DNA of 64,000 nucleotides from Actinophytocola sp035995025 (GTDB taxonomy: Bacteria > Actinomycetota > Actinomycetes > Mycobacteriales > Pseudonocardiaceae): assembly GCA_035995025.1 (NCBI GenBank), contig DASYKY010000119.1:37427-101426 (forward strand), written 5' to 3'. The notes under the pieces were generated by a model. It saw only the letters and a list, made by a program, of their open reading frames with translations. It was not told the origin of the DNA and searched no databases. A program made the translations under genes and the position numbers. This document shows, in pieces, positions 8,776 through 16,588 of this stretch. Numbering within the stretch: position 1 is the stretch's first letter; every line of letters starts with the position of its first letter.

Positions 8776-9870
8776 TCACTGCACCGTCGACAGTCGGCGC
8801 CACAGCGCGTCCACGAGCCGGTTCCACGCCACGTCGTCGGGCCGGTAGGCGCCTGAGGTGGCCAGGTAGACGGCGTCGAGGAGCCGGTCGGCCGGCAGCC
8901 CGCCCAGCTCGGCCGCCTTGGCGGCGAACTCGGCTACGAGCCGGTCGCGGTGTTCGCCGTCCGGGTCGAGCAGGTGGTTGGCGACCATGGCGGCGAGCTG
9001 GTCGACACTGGGGTCGGAGATCTCCAGTTGCAGGCAGCGGCGCAGGAACGCGGGCGGGAAATCGCGTTCACCGTTGCTGGTCAGCACGACGATGGGGAAG
9101 GCGCGGCAGCCGATGCGGCCGTCGACGACCTCGGCGGTGCGGTTGGGGTCGGCGGTGTGCACGGTGACCTGCGGTGTCCGGTTCCGGACGCGGGCGAGCT
9201 CGGGGATGACGAACTCGCCGTCCTCGAACAGGCTCAGCAGGTCGTTGGGCAGGTCGGCCTCGCTCTTGTCCAGCTCGTCGATCAGGAGCACGCGCGGGAG
9301 CTTGCTGGGCAGGAACGCCGTCCCGAGTGGACCGAGCCGGATGAAGTCACCGATCGGCGGTTCCGCGTCGGCACCGTCGGTCTCGGTGAGGGGCCGGGTG
9401 GTCGCCGCCGCCTGGACGCGGCCGATCGCGTCGTAGCCGTACAACCCGGAGGTCAGCGAGATGTGGCTGGTGACCGGCCAGCGCAGTACCCGACCGAGAC
9501 CGAGCTCGCGGGCGATGCGGTAGGCCAGGCTCGACTTCCCGGTGCCGGGCCGACCCGTGACCAGCAGCGGGCGGCGCAGGTAGAGCGCGGCGTTGACCAT
9601 GTTCAGCTCGTGCGGGTCCACGTGCCGCTCGGCCAGCTGGTAGGCCGAGCCCAGCCGCCGGCCTGCCTCGCCGTCGTCGTCGGGCGGGGCGTCGTGCTCG
9701 GGCAGCGGGCCGCCCTTGAAGTCCCGCCAGGGGGGCGGGGCGGGCAGGATCTCGGCGAGGCCGATGTCGTGCAGCGGCCGCCCGGTGCCGCGGTATACCC
9801 ACCAGTCCGGCGCCTCGAATTCCGGTGCCCGCTCCGGGGTCACCTCGGCGTCCTGCTCGTTCGCGCTCAT
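8776..9870 (-). CDS. MoxR-family AAA+ ATPase
   Basis: A 364-residue AAA ATPase with Walker A GRPGTGKSS, Walker B VLLIDELDKSE, the sensor VVLTSNGERDFPPAFLRRC and an arginine-finger region. This is the typical MoxR core, with an acidic N-terminal extension. The AGGGGG site lies 9 nt before the ATG at 9870, so that start is preferred over the ATG at 9879, which sits inside the site. It is the second gene of the VMAP-MoxR-TPR operon, separated by 13 bp and 1 bp from its neighbours. MoxR proteins act as chaperone-like remodelers with vWA-domain partners; the SAV_2336 vWA-like region downstream is the obvious partner. Confidence 0.85.
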   Translation of the reverse strand: MSANEQDAEVTPERAPEFEAPDWWVYRGTGRPLHDIGLAEILPAPPPWRDFKGGPLPEHDAPPDDDGEAGRRLGSAYQLAERHVDPHELNMVNAALYLRRPLLVTGRPGTGKSSLAYRIARELGLGRVLRWPVTSHISLTSGLYGYDAIGRVQAAATTRPLTETDGADAEPPIGDFIRLGPLGTAFLPSKLPRVLLIDELDKSEADLPNDLLSLFEDGEFVIPELARVRNRTPQVTVHTADPNRTAEVVDGRIGCRAFPIVVLTSNGERDFPPAFLRRCLQLEISDPSVDQLAAMVANHLLDPDGEHRDRLVAEFAAKAAELGGLPADRLLDAVYLATSGAYRPDDVAWNRLVDALWRRLSTVQ

Positions 9871-9883
9871 CCGCGGCATCCCC

Positions 9884-11689
9884 CTACCGCTGAGACGGAA
9901 TTGACGGTTGGTCGAGAACGATTACTCGTCTGGGATCGTCCATCATAACCACCAAATCGCGGGCGAGGTCGTTGTTGACCGGTAAAGTCGGGGAAATGCT
10001 TGCTGTCTTGTGACGTTTCGGAACGTCAAGAAATCCGTTTTCGCCCTCGAGCAACCAGCGGACCAGTTCGCGCAAATCCTCGGTTCCCGCGGCCGGGTGC
10101 CAGAAGATCAACGGGAGTCCGGCCTGGAACGCCGCCGTCAGTGCGTCCTCGTCCGCTTCCGGTTGCGGCGACGGCGGTTCCGCCATCGCGAGGCCGACCC
10201 AGTGCGGGTTGCTCAGCACGGCGTCGATGGGACGCTCCTCGAGTTGCGTAGGCCCGAATGGGTGAATTCGGTCCGTCGACGGGTCTTTCAGCATAGAGTC
10301 CCACCGCAAGTGCCACGCGCGGTGCCAGTGCGTGGCGCGCATTCTTTCGAGTGACCTGACAGTGAGCTGATAGTCGTACGTCAGCGGCCGCGGATGGCCG
10401 GATTCATGATCCTTGCGCCACTGCCGGATCGGGAGGCCGAGCAGCGTGCGCGGGAGCAGGAATTCGACGGCCACCGAGATCGCTTTCGACGACCACACGC
10501 GCTCGGCGTCCACGATCACCTTGTCCACCTGGCGTTCCAGATCGCCGACGGTTACCTCTCGCACGTCGCCGCGCGGCGGTGGCCACACGAGCGGGTCGTC
10601 CTGGCGCCAGAAGGAAAGCACGCAGCGGCGCGCGGGTTCGATGGAGTCCGGCTCCAGCGCGATGGCCAGGTGCAGGTGCGGTTCCTCGGGAATCGGCACC
10701 TGGTTCGCGCGGCGTTCCGCGAGCCTGGCGCCGAGCCGGAACCGGCGGGCCTGCTGGTCGACCCAGGTCGTCACCTCGCTGCCGACCTGACCGCCCGCCT
10801 CCGCCGCCAGGAACTGCAGGAACGACAGCGCGGGTGGCACCCCGTCCGCCCCGGCGTTGTGGTCGGCGAGATAGGTGAACATCTCCCACGCAGAACCAAG
10901 ATCGGGAACCGGGATGGCTGGGCCGGCGGCACGACTGAAGAGCGTAGTGAGGTGGGGAACCTCGAGGCCAATCAGCCAGCCGCGAAGTCGATCCCACTCG
11001 CCATCTGGGATGACAGCCAGTACATCCGATTCGACAATACCTCCTTCGATCGGACGAACGACGTGGTCCGGAGGTGTGCTCTCCGGTCGTGGCCCCGGAA
11101 TGTGAACCGGCACGCCGGGCAGGCGCAGCCAGGCGTCGCCGACGAATGTCTTGACCTGGACGGCGATTCGCTGGTATTCGCCGGGGGCGCTGCCCTCGTC
11201 ATCGGCGATCACGTCGGTGAAGAACCGGTCCGACACGACGAGCGCGACGACGCCGACGGAATTCGCCAGCGCCGTTTTGGCCTGCGGCGCCTCCAGAATC
11301 CGGAATGCGTCGTTCACGTGCTTGCCGACCCACCCGTTGCTGTTGCGCCGGATGTCGCCCGCGTGCAGCCCGACGCGCAGCTTGAACTGGGCATGGTCGG
11401 TACGGGTTGAGTTGTACCGGCGCACGGCCGCGACCAGGCGGTCGGGGAGCCGGTCGGCCAGCTGGCTCTTCGCCACGTCCGCCGGCACGAGAATCAGCAG
11501 GCCGTCGCCGCGGTCCTCGTGTGTGCACAAGTCGAAGTCGACGCCGGAATCTCGGAACGCCGCTTCCAGGACTTCGTACATTCCCTGGTGGATGGCATCC
11601 ATGTCGGTGTCTTTCCTGGCCGGGTTCGTGAAGTCCGCGACGTCGGCGACAACGATCGTCCGGTGCTCTGTCGGCCCCATTTGCGACAC
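9884..11689 (-). CDS. Nucleotide cyclase-like / VMAP-C domain protein
   Basis: About 601 residues from a GTG at 11689, which has GGAGGA 8 nt upstream; ATGs at 11680 and 11785 are alternatives. The N-terminal 190 residues are class III nucleotide cyclase-like: HRTIVVADVADFTNP, EDRGDGLLILVP and LRVGLHAGDI. The middle (about 210-300) looks like an effector-associated helical segment. The C-terminal half has features of VMAP C-terminal domains: LHLAIALEPD near 340 and VEFLLPRTLLGLPIRQWR. VMAP proteins (vWA-MoxR-associated) link peptidase-like or other effectors in NTP-dependent conflict systems. Whether the cyclase domain is active cannot be judged. First gene of a three-gene operon. Confidence 0.7.
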   Translation of the reverse strand: MSQMGPTEHRTIVVADVADFTNPARKDTDMDAIHQGMYEVLEAAFRDSGVDFDLCTHEDRGDGLLILVPADVAKSQLADRLPDRLVAAVRRYNSTRTDHAQFKLRVGLHAGDIRRNSNGWVGKHVNDAFRILEAPQAKTALANSVGVVALVVSDRFFTDVIADDEGSAPGEYQRIAVQVKTFVGDAWLRLPGVPVHIPGPRPESTPPDHVVRPIEGGIVESDVLAVIPDGEWDRLRGWLIGLEVPHLTTLFSRAAGPAIPVPDLGSAWEMFTYLADHNAGADGVPPALSFLQFLAAEAGGQVGSEVTTWVDQQARRFRLGARLAERRANQVPIPEEPHLHLAIALEPDSIEPARRCVLSFWRQDDPLVWPPPRGDVREVTVGDLERQVDKVIVDAERVWSSKAISVAVEFLLPRTLLGLPIRQWRKDHESGHPRPLTYDYQLTVRSLERMRATHWHRAWHLRWDSMLKDPSTDRIHPFGPTQLEERPIDAVLSNPHWVGLAMAEPPSPQPEADEDALTAAFQAGLPLIFWHPAAGTEDLRELVRWLLEGENGFLDVPKRHKTASISPTLPVNNDLARDLVVMMDDPRRVIVLDQPSIPSQR

Positions 11690-12078
11690 GAGCCCGTTCC
11701 TCCCCACGACACGGCCGGACGCCGGCGCGCCGATTCCGCCGACCGCTAGATTATCGGACTTCCGACCTTGGGTGCTGTGCTCCATATGACGCACAGCCGA
11801 AACCACCCTGTCGGTATACGCCGGGCCAGCCGGTCCACAGTGGACAAATGAGGCCGGATTCCGCGGACCCTCTGACCAGGTCAGCACGCCCGGGCGCGCT
11901 CGGCGTGACCACCTGGGCCGCCGACGCGCTCGACGCGGTTCGCTCGAGCGGGGCGAGCCGGCCGAGCCGGGCCCGCCCGGCGGGTGCGTGGCGCCGATGC
12001 CGAGCTCACCGGCCTGCGCACGCGGCGCGCCGCGCCGGTGGCGGAGACGATGGAGCGGCCGGGCGAGCGGTTCGGGAG
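11690..12078. other. Intergenic region, no confident gene
   Basis: The right part, on the + strand, ends with an open stretch of 29 codons (11993-12079) reading ADAELTGLRTRRAA and stopping at 12080-12082. It looks like the tail of a lost gene but is not recognisable. The left part presumably holds the promoter of the VMAP operon; a CGATAATC sequence near 11750 on the minus strand is a possible -10 but its -35 is unclear. A TCCACAGTGGA palindrome lies at 11834-11844. Confidence 0.4.
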
Positions 12079-12501
12079 CTAGCTGCCGGAGGCGGCGGCG
12101 TTGGCCGGTTCCTGGCCCGCCGACGGTGCGCTCGCCAGGTCCAGCTCCGCCCAGACGACCTTGCCGCCGTCGTGCGGCTCCTGGCCCCAGCCGAGCGAGT
12201 ACGCCTGGACGAGCAGCAGCCCGCGGCCGCCGTCCGCGGCGGGGGTGCGGGGGGCGGCGGGCTCGGTGGAGCCGTCGGCCACCTCGACGCGCAGCCTGCC
12301 GTCGGTGCGGTGCAGGTGGACGCGGTAGGGCGCCTCGCCGTGCCGCAGCGCGTTCGAGGTCAGCTCGTCCACCACTGCCAGTGCGTCGATCAGCATGTCC
12401 GCATCGAGGTCGGCCAGTAGCCTGCGGGCCCACTGGCGCACCCGGGAGAGCTCGGTGAGCTCACCGGTGATGACGACAACCTCCGCCGGTTCGTCCGCCA
12501 T
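12079..12501 (-). CDS. Anti-sigma-like ATP-binding protein (RsbW/HATPase_c)
   Basis: A 140-residue GHKL-fold kinase domain. The N box is VVDELTSNALRHG and the G-box region is DGGRGLLLVQAYSLGWG. This is the single-domain serine kinase/anti-sigma type common in actinomycetes. The ATG at 12501 with GGGAG just upstream is preferred to the ATG at 12534. The C-terminal alanine/serine-rich tail is probably disordered. It stands alone with no sigma factor or anti-anti-sigma partner next to it, and is divergent from the PTS operon. Confidence 0.8.
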   Translation of the reverse strand: MADEPAEVVVITGELTELSRVRQWARRLLADLDADMLIDALAVVDELTSNALRHGEAPYRVHLHRTDGRLRVEVADGSTEPAAPRTPAADGGRGLLLVQAYSLGWGQEPHDGGKVVWAELDLASAPSAGQEPANAAASGS

Positions 12502-12633
12502 GATCTCCCTCGCCCCATGATCTCGTTTGGTCACCCCACGCGAACAGGGGTTACCCGATCACACGAAAACCATGCATGCCATTTTCGACGCCCGCCGGCA
12601 GCGCGCTCGCGGCTCACTGACCACACCTTTCGG

Positions 12634-12662
12634 CGTACCCGGCCGGTCACAGGCCGGGTACG
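12634..12662. repeat. 11-bp perfect inverted repeat in the PTS promoter region
   Basis: CGTACCCGGCC (12634-12644) and GGCCGGGTACG (12652-12662) are perfectly complementary, with a 7-nt loop. The site is just upstream of the putative deoR promoter and between divergent genes, so a terminator role is unlikely. An operator or cruciform site is more likely. Confidence 0.5.
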
Positions 12663-12677
12663 ACGCCTGCGCGCGTG

Positions 12678-12707
12678 TTGACTCCGCTACCCGTTTCCAG
12701 GTAAATA
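12678..12707 (+). promoter_or_regulatory. Sigma-70-like promoter of the PTS operon
   Basis: TTGACT (12678-12683) and TAAATA (12702-12707) are 18 bp apart, an unusually clear housekeeping-type promoter for this GC content. Transcription would begin near 12714, giving a leader of about 28 nt to the ATG at 12742. Confidence 0.55.
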
Positions 12708-12741
12708 CAGGGATACGAAGATGGAACGGCGGCAAAACAAC

Positions 12742-13503
12742 ATGTACGCAGAAGAGCGGCAGCAGCACATCGTCGACCGGGCGCGGCGCGAGGGCCGGGT
12801 CGACGTCGCGGAGCTCTCGGCCGAGCTGGCCGTGACCGGTGAGACGATCCGCCGCGACCTGTCCGTGCTCGAGCGGCACGGGCTGTTGCGCCGGGTGCAC
12901 GGCGGGGCGATCCCGGTCGAGCGGCTCGGCTTCGAGCCCGCGCTCGCTGCCCGCGACACGTTGCTCACCGCCGAGAAGGACCGCATCGCGAAGGCCGCCC
13001 TGGCCGAGGTGCCGGACGAGGGCTCGATCATCCTCGACGCCGGGTCGACCACCGCCCGTCTCGCGGAGATCCTGCCCGTCGACCGCCAGCTGACCGTGCT
13101 CACCAACGGGCTGCCGACCGCGCTCTCGCTCGCCACCCGCGCCAACATCACGGTCTTGTTCGTCGGCGGCCGGGTCCGCGGCCGCACGCTCGCCTGCGTC
13201 GACCCGTGGGCCATGGAGGCGCTCGCGCAGAGCTACGTCGACGTGGCGTTCGTGGCCACCAACGGCGTGTCCGTGCAGCGCGGGCTGACCACGCCGGACC
13301 AGGCGGAGGCCGCGGTGAAGAAGGCCATGATCGCCGCCGCCCGGCGCACCGTGCTGCTCGCCGACCACACCAAGGTCACCGTCGACCACTTGGCCCGCTT
13401 CGGCGAGCTCGGCGACATCGACACGTTCATCACGGACACCGGTCTCGACGAGCGCACCGCCGCCGAGATCGAGTCCTGCGGCCCGCGGGTAGTGCGCGCA
13501 TGA
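12742..13503 (+). CDS. fruR: DeoR-family repressor of the PTS operon
   Basis: A 253-residue DeoR/GlpR regulator. The N-terminal winged helix (about 1-55) carries RVDVAELSAELAVTGETIRRDLSVLERHGLLRRVHGGA, quoted here as separate halves of the family signature. The C-terminal sugar-phosphate sensor domain has DAGSTTARLAE and NGVSVQRGLTTPD. An ATG at 12721 also exists, but 12742 matches the usual MYAEERQQ start. It sits first in the PTS operon and is adjacent to fruK, the arrangement seen for fructose operon repressors that respond to fructose-1-phosphate. The gene symbol is by analogy only. Confidence 0.85.
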   Translation: MYAEERQQHIVDRARREGRVDVAELSAELAVTGETIRRDLSVLERHGLLRRVHGGAIPVERLGFEPALAARDTLLTAEKDRIAKAALAEVPDEGSIILDAGSTTARLAEILPVDRQLTVLTNGLPTALSLATRANITVLFVGGRVRGRTLACVDPWAMEALAQSYVDVAFVATNGVSVQRGLTTPDQAEAAVKKAMIAAARRTVLLADHTKVTVDHLARFGELGDIDTFITDTGLDERTAAEIESCGPRVVRA

Positions 13504-13571
13504 GACTGTGCCGCCTCCCCGGAATTCACCCTTGTGGTCACGCTGGGACGACACGCTCCAGGACGGCACGT

Positions 13572-13614
13572 ACTTGTGGCTGGGTCGCGTCCCGTTCCCC
13601 TTGGGTGCGGTTGG
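13572..13614. other. Shared upstream element, copy A
   Basis: This 43-nt stretch lies 25 nt before the fruK start. It matches 49843-49884: both start with ACTTGTGGCTGG and end with TTrGGTGCGGTTGG, around a diverged GC-rich middle of 16-17 nt. It could be a regulator site or a leader-RNA element. See copy B. Confidence 0.45.
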
Positions 13615-13639
13615 CGGCCGCGCGGCTGGAGCAAACATC

Positions 13640-14611
13640 ATGATCGTCACTCTGACGCTGAATCCCAGCCTGGACCGCACGATCGAGATCGCGCGGCTGA
13701 CCCGTGGCGCGATGACCCGGGCCACCGGCACCCGCCTCGACCCGGGCGGCAAGGGCGTCAACGTGGCTCGCGCGCTGGCCGCGCACAAGCTCGCCGCGTG
13801 CGCGGTCGTGCCCGTCGGCGGCCCGGAGGGCGACCAGCTCACCGCGCTGCTCGAGCTGGAGGGCATCGACGTGTGCGCGGTGCCGGTCAGCGGGCACACC
13901 CGGTCCAACGTCAGCCTCGTCGAGCCCGACGGCACGGTGACGAAGGTCAACGAGCCGGGCGGGTCGCTGGCGGCGGACGACCTGGAGCGCATCGTCGACG
14001 CGACGCTGTCCGCGGCGGGCGGCGCGGACTGGGTGGTGGCCAGCGGCAGCCTGCCGCCCGGGGTGCCGGACACCTGCTACCACCTGCTCGGCGCGCGACT
14101 CGCCGAGCTGGGCGTCGGGTTCGCGGTGGACACGTCCGGTCCCGCGCTGACCGCGGCGCTCGGCTGCCGGCCCGCGCTCGTCAAGCCGAACCGCGACGAG
14201 CTGGCCGAGTCGGCGGGCGTGCGGATCGACACGCTGGGCGACGCGGTGCGGGCCGCGGAGGCGCTGCGGGACGCGGGCGCGCGGGCCGTGCTCGCGAGCC
14301 TCGGCGCGGACGGCGCGGTGCTGGTCGACGGGGACGGCGTGCGGTACGGCGAGTCCCCTGTGGACCGTGGGCGCAGCGCCGTGGGGGCGGGCGACGCGAT
14401 GCTCGCGGGGTATCTCGCGGCCGGTGTCTCGGGTGGGGACCTCCTGGTGGAGGCGTTGTCGTGGGGCGCGGCGGCGGTCCGGCTTCCGGGTTCCCGGATG
14501 CCTGGTCCGTCCGATGTGGAGCGTGGGGCCGTGCTCGTGCACGCCACCACGGATCTTTCGCGGTCGCTGAGTGGGCCGCACCAAGCGCACGGGATGGAGC
14601 AGATTCGATGA
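13640..14611 (+). CDS. fruK: 1-phosphofructokinase
   Basis: A 323-residue PfkB-family sugar kinase. It opens with MIVTLTLNPSLDRTIEI and has GGKGVNVARAL near residues 35-45, VVASGSLPPGVPD, VKPNRDELAE and the catalytic-loop variant GAGDAMLAGYLAA. These are typical of 1-phosphofructokinase, which makes fructose-1,6-bisphosphate. The ATG at 13640 has no strong ribosome-binding site. The 136 nt gap after deoR holds the shared element. Its end overlaps the EIICB gene by ATGA. Confidence 0.88.
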   Translation: MIVTLTLNPSLDRTIEIARLTRGAMTRATGTRLDPGGKGVNVARALAAHKLAACAVVPVGGPEGDQLTALLELEGIDVCAVPVSGHTRSNVSLVEPDGTVTKVNEPGGSLAADDLERIVDATLSAAGGADWVVASGSLPPGVPDTCYHLLGARLAELGVGFAVDTSGPALTAALGCRPALVKPNRDELAESAGVRIDTLGDAVRAAEALRDAGARAVLASLGADGAVLVDGDGVRYGESPVDRGRSAVGAGDAMLAGYLAAGVSGGDLLVEALSWGAAAVRLPGSRMPGPSDVERGAVLVHATTDLSRSLSGPHQAHGMEQIR

Positions 14612-16131
14612 CGAATGTTGCTATTTCTGACCTGAAACACCTGCAGGGCAACAGTTTCCGCGCCAGGGTGCAGCGCTTCGGCGGCAACCTGGCCGGCATG
14701 ATCATGCCGAACATCGGCGCGTTCATCGCGTGGGGCCTGATCACGGCGTTGTTCATCCCGAAGGGCTGGCTGCCGAACGAGACGTTAGGCGCCCTGGTCG
14801 ACCCGATGATCAAGTTCCTGCTGCCGGTGCTGATCGGCTACACCGGCGGGCGCATGGTGCACGGCCAGCGCGGCGCGGTGGCCGGCGCGATCGCCACGAT
14901 GGGCGTGATCGTCGGCACCGACGTGCCGATGTTCCTCGGCGCGATGATCATCGGCCCGGCCAGCGCGCTGCTGATCAAGTACTTCGACAAGTCGGTCGAG
15001 GGCAGGATCAAAGCCGGCTTCGAGATGCTGGTCAACAACTTCTCGGTCGGCATCCTCGGCGGCGGCATGGCGCTGCTCGGCACGGTCGTCATCGGGCCGG
15101 TCGTCGAGGCGCTGACCAACGCCGCCGGGCACGCCGTGGACTTCCTGGTGGACCACACGTTGCTGCCGCTGGTGTCGATCATCGTCGAGCCGGCGAAGGT
15201 GCTGTTCCTCAACAACGCCATCAACCACGGGGTCTTCGGCCCGCTCGGGGTGGACCAGGCGTCCCAGCACGGCCAGTCGATCCTGTTCATGATCGAGACG
15301 AACCCCGGGCCGGGCTTCGGCATCCTGCTCGCGTTCCTGCTCTTCGGACCGCGGCGGATGCGGCCGACCGTGCCCGGCGCGATGATCATCCAGTTCCTCG
15401 GCGGCATCCACGAGATCTACTTCCCGTACGTGCTGATGAAGCCGAAGATGATCATTGCCGCGATCGCCGGCGGCATGGCCGGCGTGACGACCGCGCTGCT
15501 GACGCACTCCGGTCTGGTCGCCACCCCGGCGCCGGGCAGCATTTTCGCCTACTTCGCGGTCACCCCGCGCGGCGGCTACGTCAGCATGATGCTGACCGTC
15601 GTGGTCGCGGCCGCGGTGTCGTTCATCGTCGGCGCGGCGCTGATGAAGTTCGGCCGCGGCGCGGACGCCGCCGACGCGGTCGCCGACTCGGCGACCCCGC
15701 CCGACGCCGAGGAGATGGCCGAGGCCGTCGAGGAGGACGTCGAGCACGCCGGTGAGGCCCCCGCGACGTCCGGCGCCACCCCGGCGAGCACGTCCGGCAA
15801 CGGTGCGGTCGCCGCGCCCGCCCGGCCGGTGATCTCCGGCAAGGACGTCAAGTCGCTCGTGGTCGCCTGCGACGCCGGCATGGGCAGCAGCGTGATGCTG
15901 GCGAGCCAGCTGCGCACCAGGCTCAAGCCGTACGGGGTGAGCGTGGAGCACATGTCGGTCAACAACATCCCGGCGGACACGCGGCTCGTGCTCACGCACG
16001 CCGACCTCGCCGATCGGGCCAGGGCGACCGTGCCGCACGCGGTGGTCGTGGAGTTCCAGATGTTCCTCGGCGACCCCGTGTTCGACGAGGTCGAGAAGGC
16101 GATCAAGGACGGTGGCGAGATCCGTGGCTGA
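14608..16131 (+). CDS. mtlA: PTS mannitol-type EIICB permease
   Basis: 507 residues. The N-terminal 345 form the EIIC membrane channel, with the mannitol-family motifs GTDVPMFLGAMIIGP, FEMLVNNFSVGILGGG, NNAINHGVFGPLG, FMIETNPGPG and GGIHEIYFPYVLMKP. An acidic, alanine-rich linker (about 350-410) leads to an EIIB domain with VVACDAGMGSSVMLASQLR; the phosphorylated cysteine is residue 421. It imports and phosphorylates a hexitol such as mannitol. Starts in an ATGA overlap with fruK. A mannitol-1-phosphate 5-dehydrogenase (MtlD) is not present nearby. Confidence 0.88.
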   Translation: MTNVAISDLKHLQGNSFRARVQRFGGNLAGMIMPNIGAFIAWGLITALFIPKGWLPNETLGALVDPMIKFLLPVLIGYTGGRMVHGQRGAVAGAIATMGVIVGTDVPMFLGAMIIGPASALLIKYFDKSVEGRIKAGFEMLVNNFSVGILGGGMALLGTVVIGPVVEALTNAAGHAVDFLVDHTLLPLVSIIVEPAKVLFLNNAINHGVFGPLGVDQASQHGQSILFMIETNPGPGFGILLAFLLFGPRRMRPTVPGAMIIQFLGGIHEIYFPYVLMKPKMIIAAIAGGMAGVTTALLTHSGLVATPAPGSIFAYFAVTPRGGYVSMMLTVVVAAAVSFIVGAALMKFGRGADAADAVADSATPPDAEEMAEAVEEDVEHAGEAPATSGATPASTSGNGAVAAPARPVISGKDVKSLVVACDAGMGSSVMLASQLRTRLKPYGVSVEHMSVNNIPADTRLVLTHADLADRARATVPHAVVVEFQMFLGDPVFDEVEKAIKDGGEIRG

Positions 16132-16588
16132 CCATGCGACCGACAACGAGGTGCTGCCCCGCGAGGGGATCCGGCTGGCCCTGCGGGCGAGCGACAAGTG
16201 GGACGCGATCCGCCAGTCCGGCACGTTGCTGGCCGAGCTCGGCGCGGTCGAGCTCGGCTACCCGGAGACCATGCTGGAACGCGAGCGCTCGGTGTCGACC
16301 TACATCGGCGAGGGCGTGGCCATCCCGCACGGCACCGACGCGAGCCGTGCGCTCGTCCGCCGCACCACGGTCGCCGTCCTGCAGTTTCCCGACGGCGTGG
16401 ACTGGGACGGCCAGCGGGTGACCATCTGCGTGGCGATCGCCGCCAAGGGCGACGAGCACGTGACCGTGCTGTCGGCGCTCGCCCAGATCCTCATGGACCC
16501 CGCACGCGCGGAGAAGCTGCGCTCGTCGGCCAGCGTCGACGAGGTCCACGAACTGCTGTCGTCGATCGGTGAAGGGATCGAAGTATGA
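16124..16588 (+). CDS. mtlF: PTS EIIA component, mannitol/fructose family
   Basis: About 154 residues from the GTG at 16124, overlapping the EIICB stop; a GTG at 16112 is the alternative. The phosphorylation site is GVAIPHGTD with His69. The fold order (LALRASDKWDAIRQSGTLL, ERSVSTYIGEG, then the histidine) is that of EIIA mannitol/fructose. It transfers phosphate from HPr to the EIIB cysteine of its neighbour. Ends in an ATGA overlap with the dehydrogenase. Confidence 0.87.
   Translation: MADHATDNEVLPREGIRLALRASDKWDAIRQSGTLLAELGAVELGYPETMLERERSVSTYIGEGVAIPHGTDASRALVRRTTVAVLQFPDGVDWDGQRVTICVAIAAKGDEHVTVLSALAQILMDPARAEKLRSSASVDEVHELLSSIGEGIEV

Noticed and set aside
11848..12420. 190-codon plus-strand gene opposite the anti-sigma kinase
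   Set aside because: The opposite strand encodes a clear HATPase domain with N and G boxes. The plus frame has no family features.
13640..16588. Plain fructose PTS (FruA)
   Set aside because: The EIIC motifs (GTDVPMFLGAMIIGP, NNAINHGVFGPLG) and the C-then-B domain order are of the mannitol type, in spite of the fruK neighbour.
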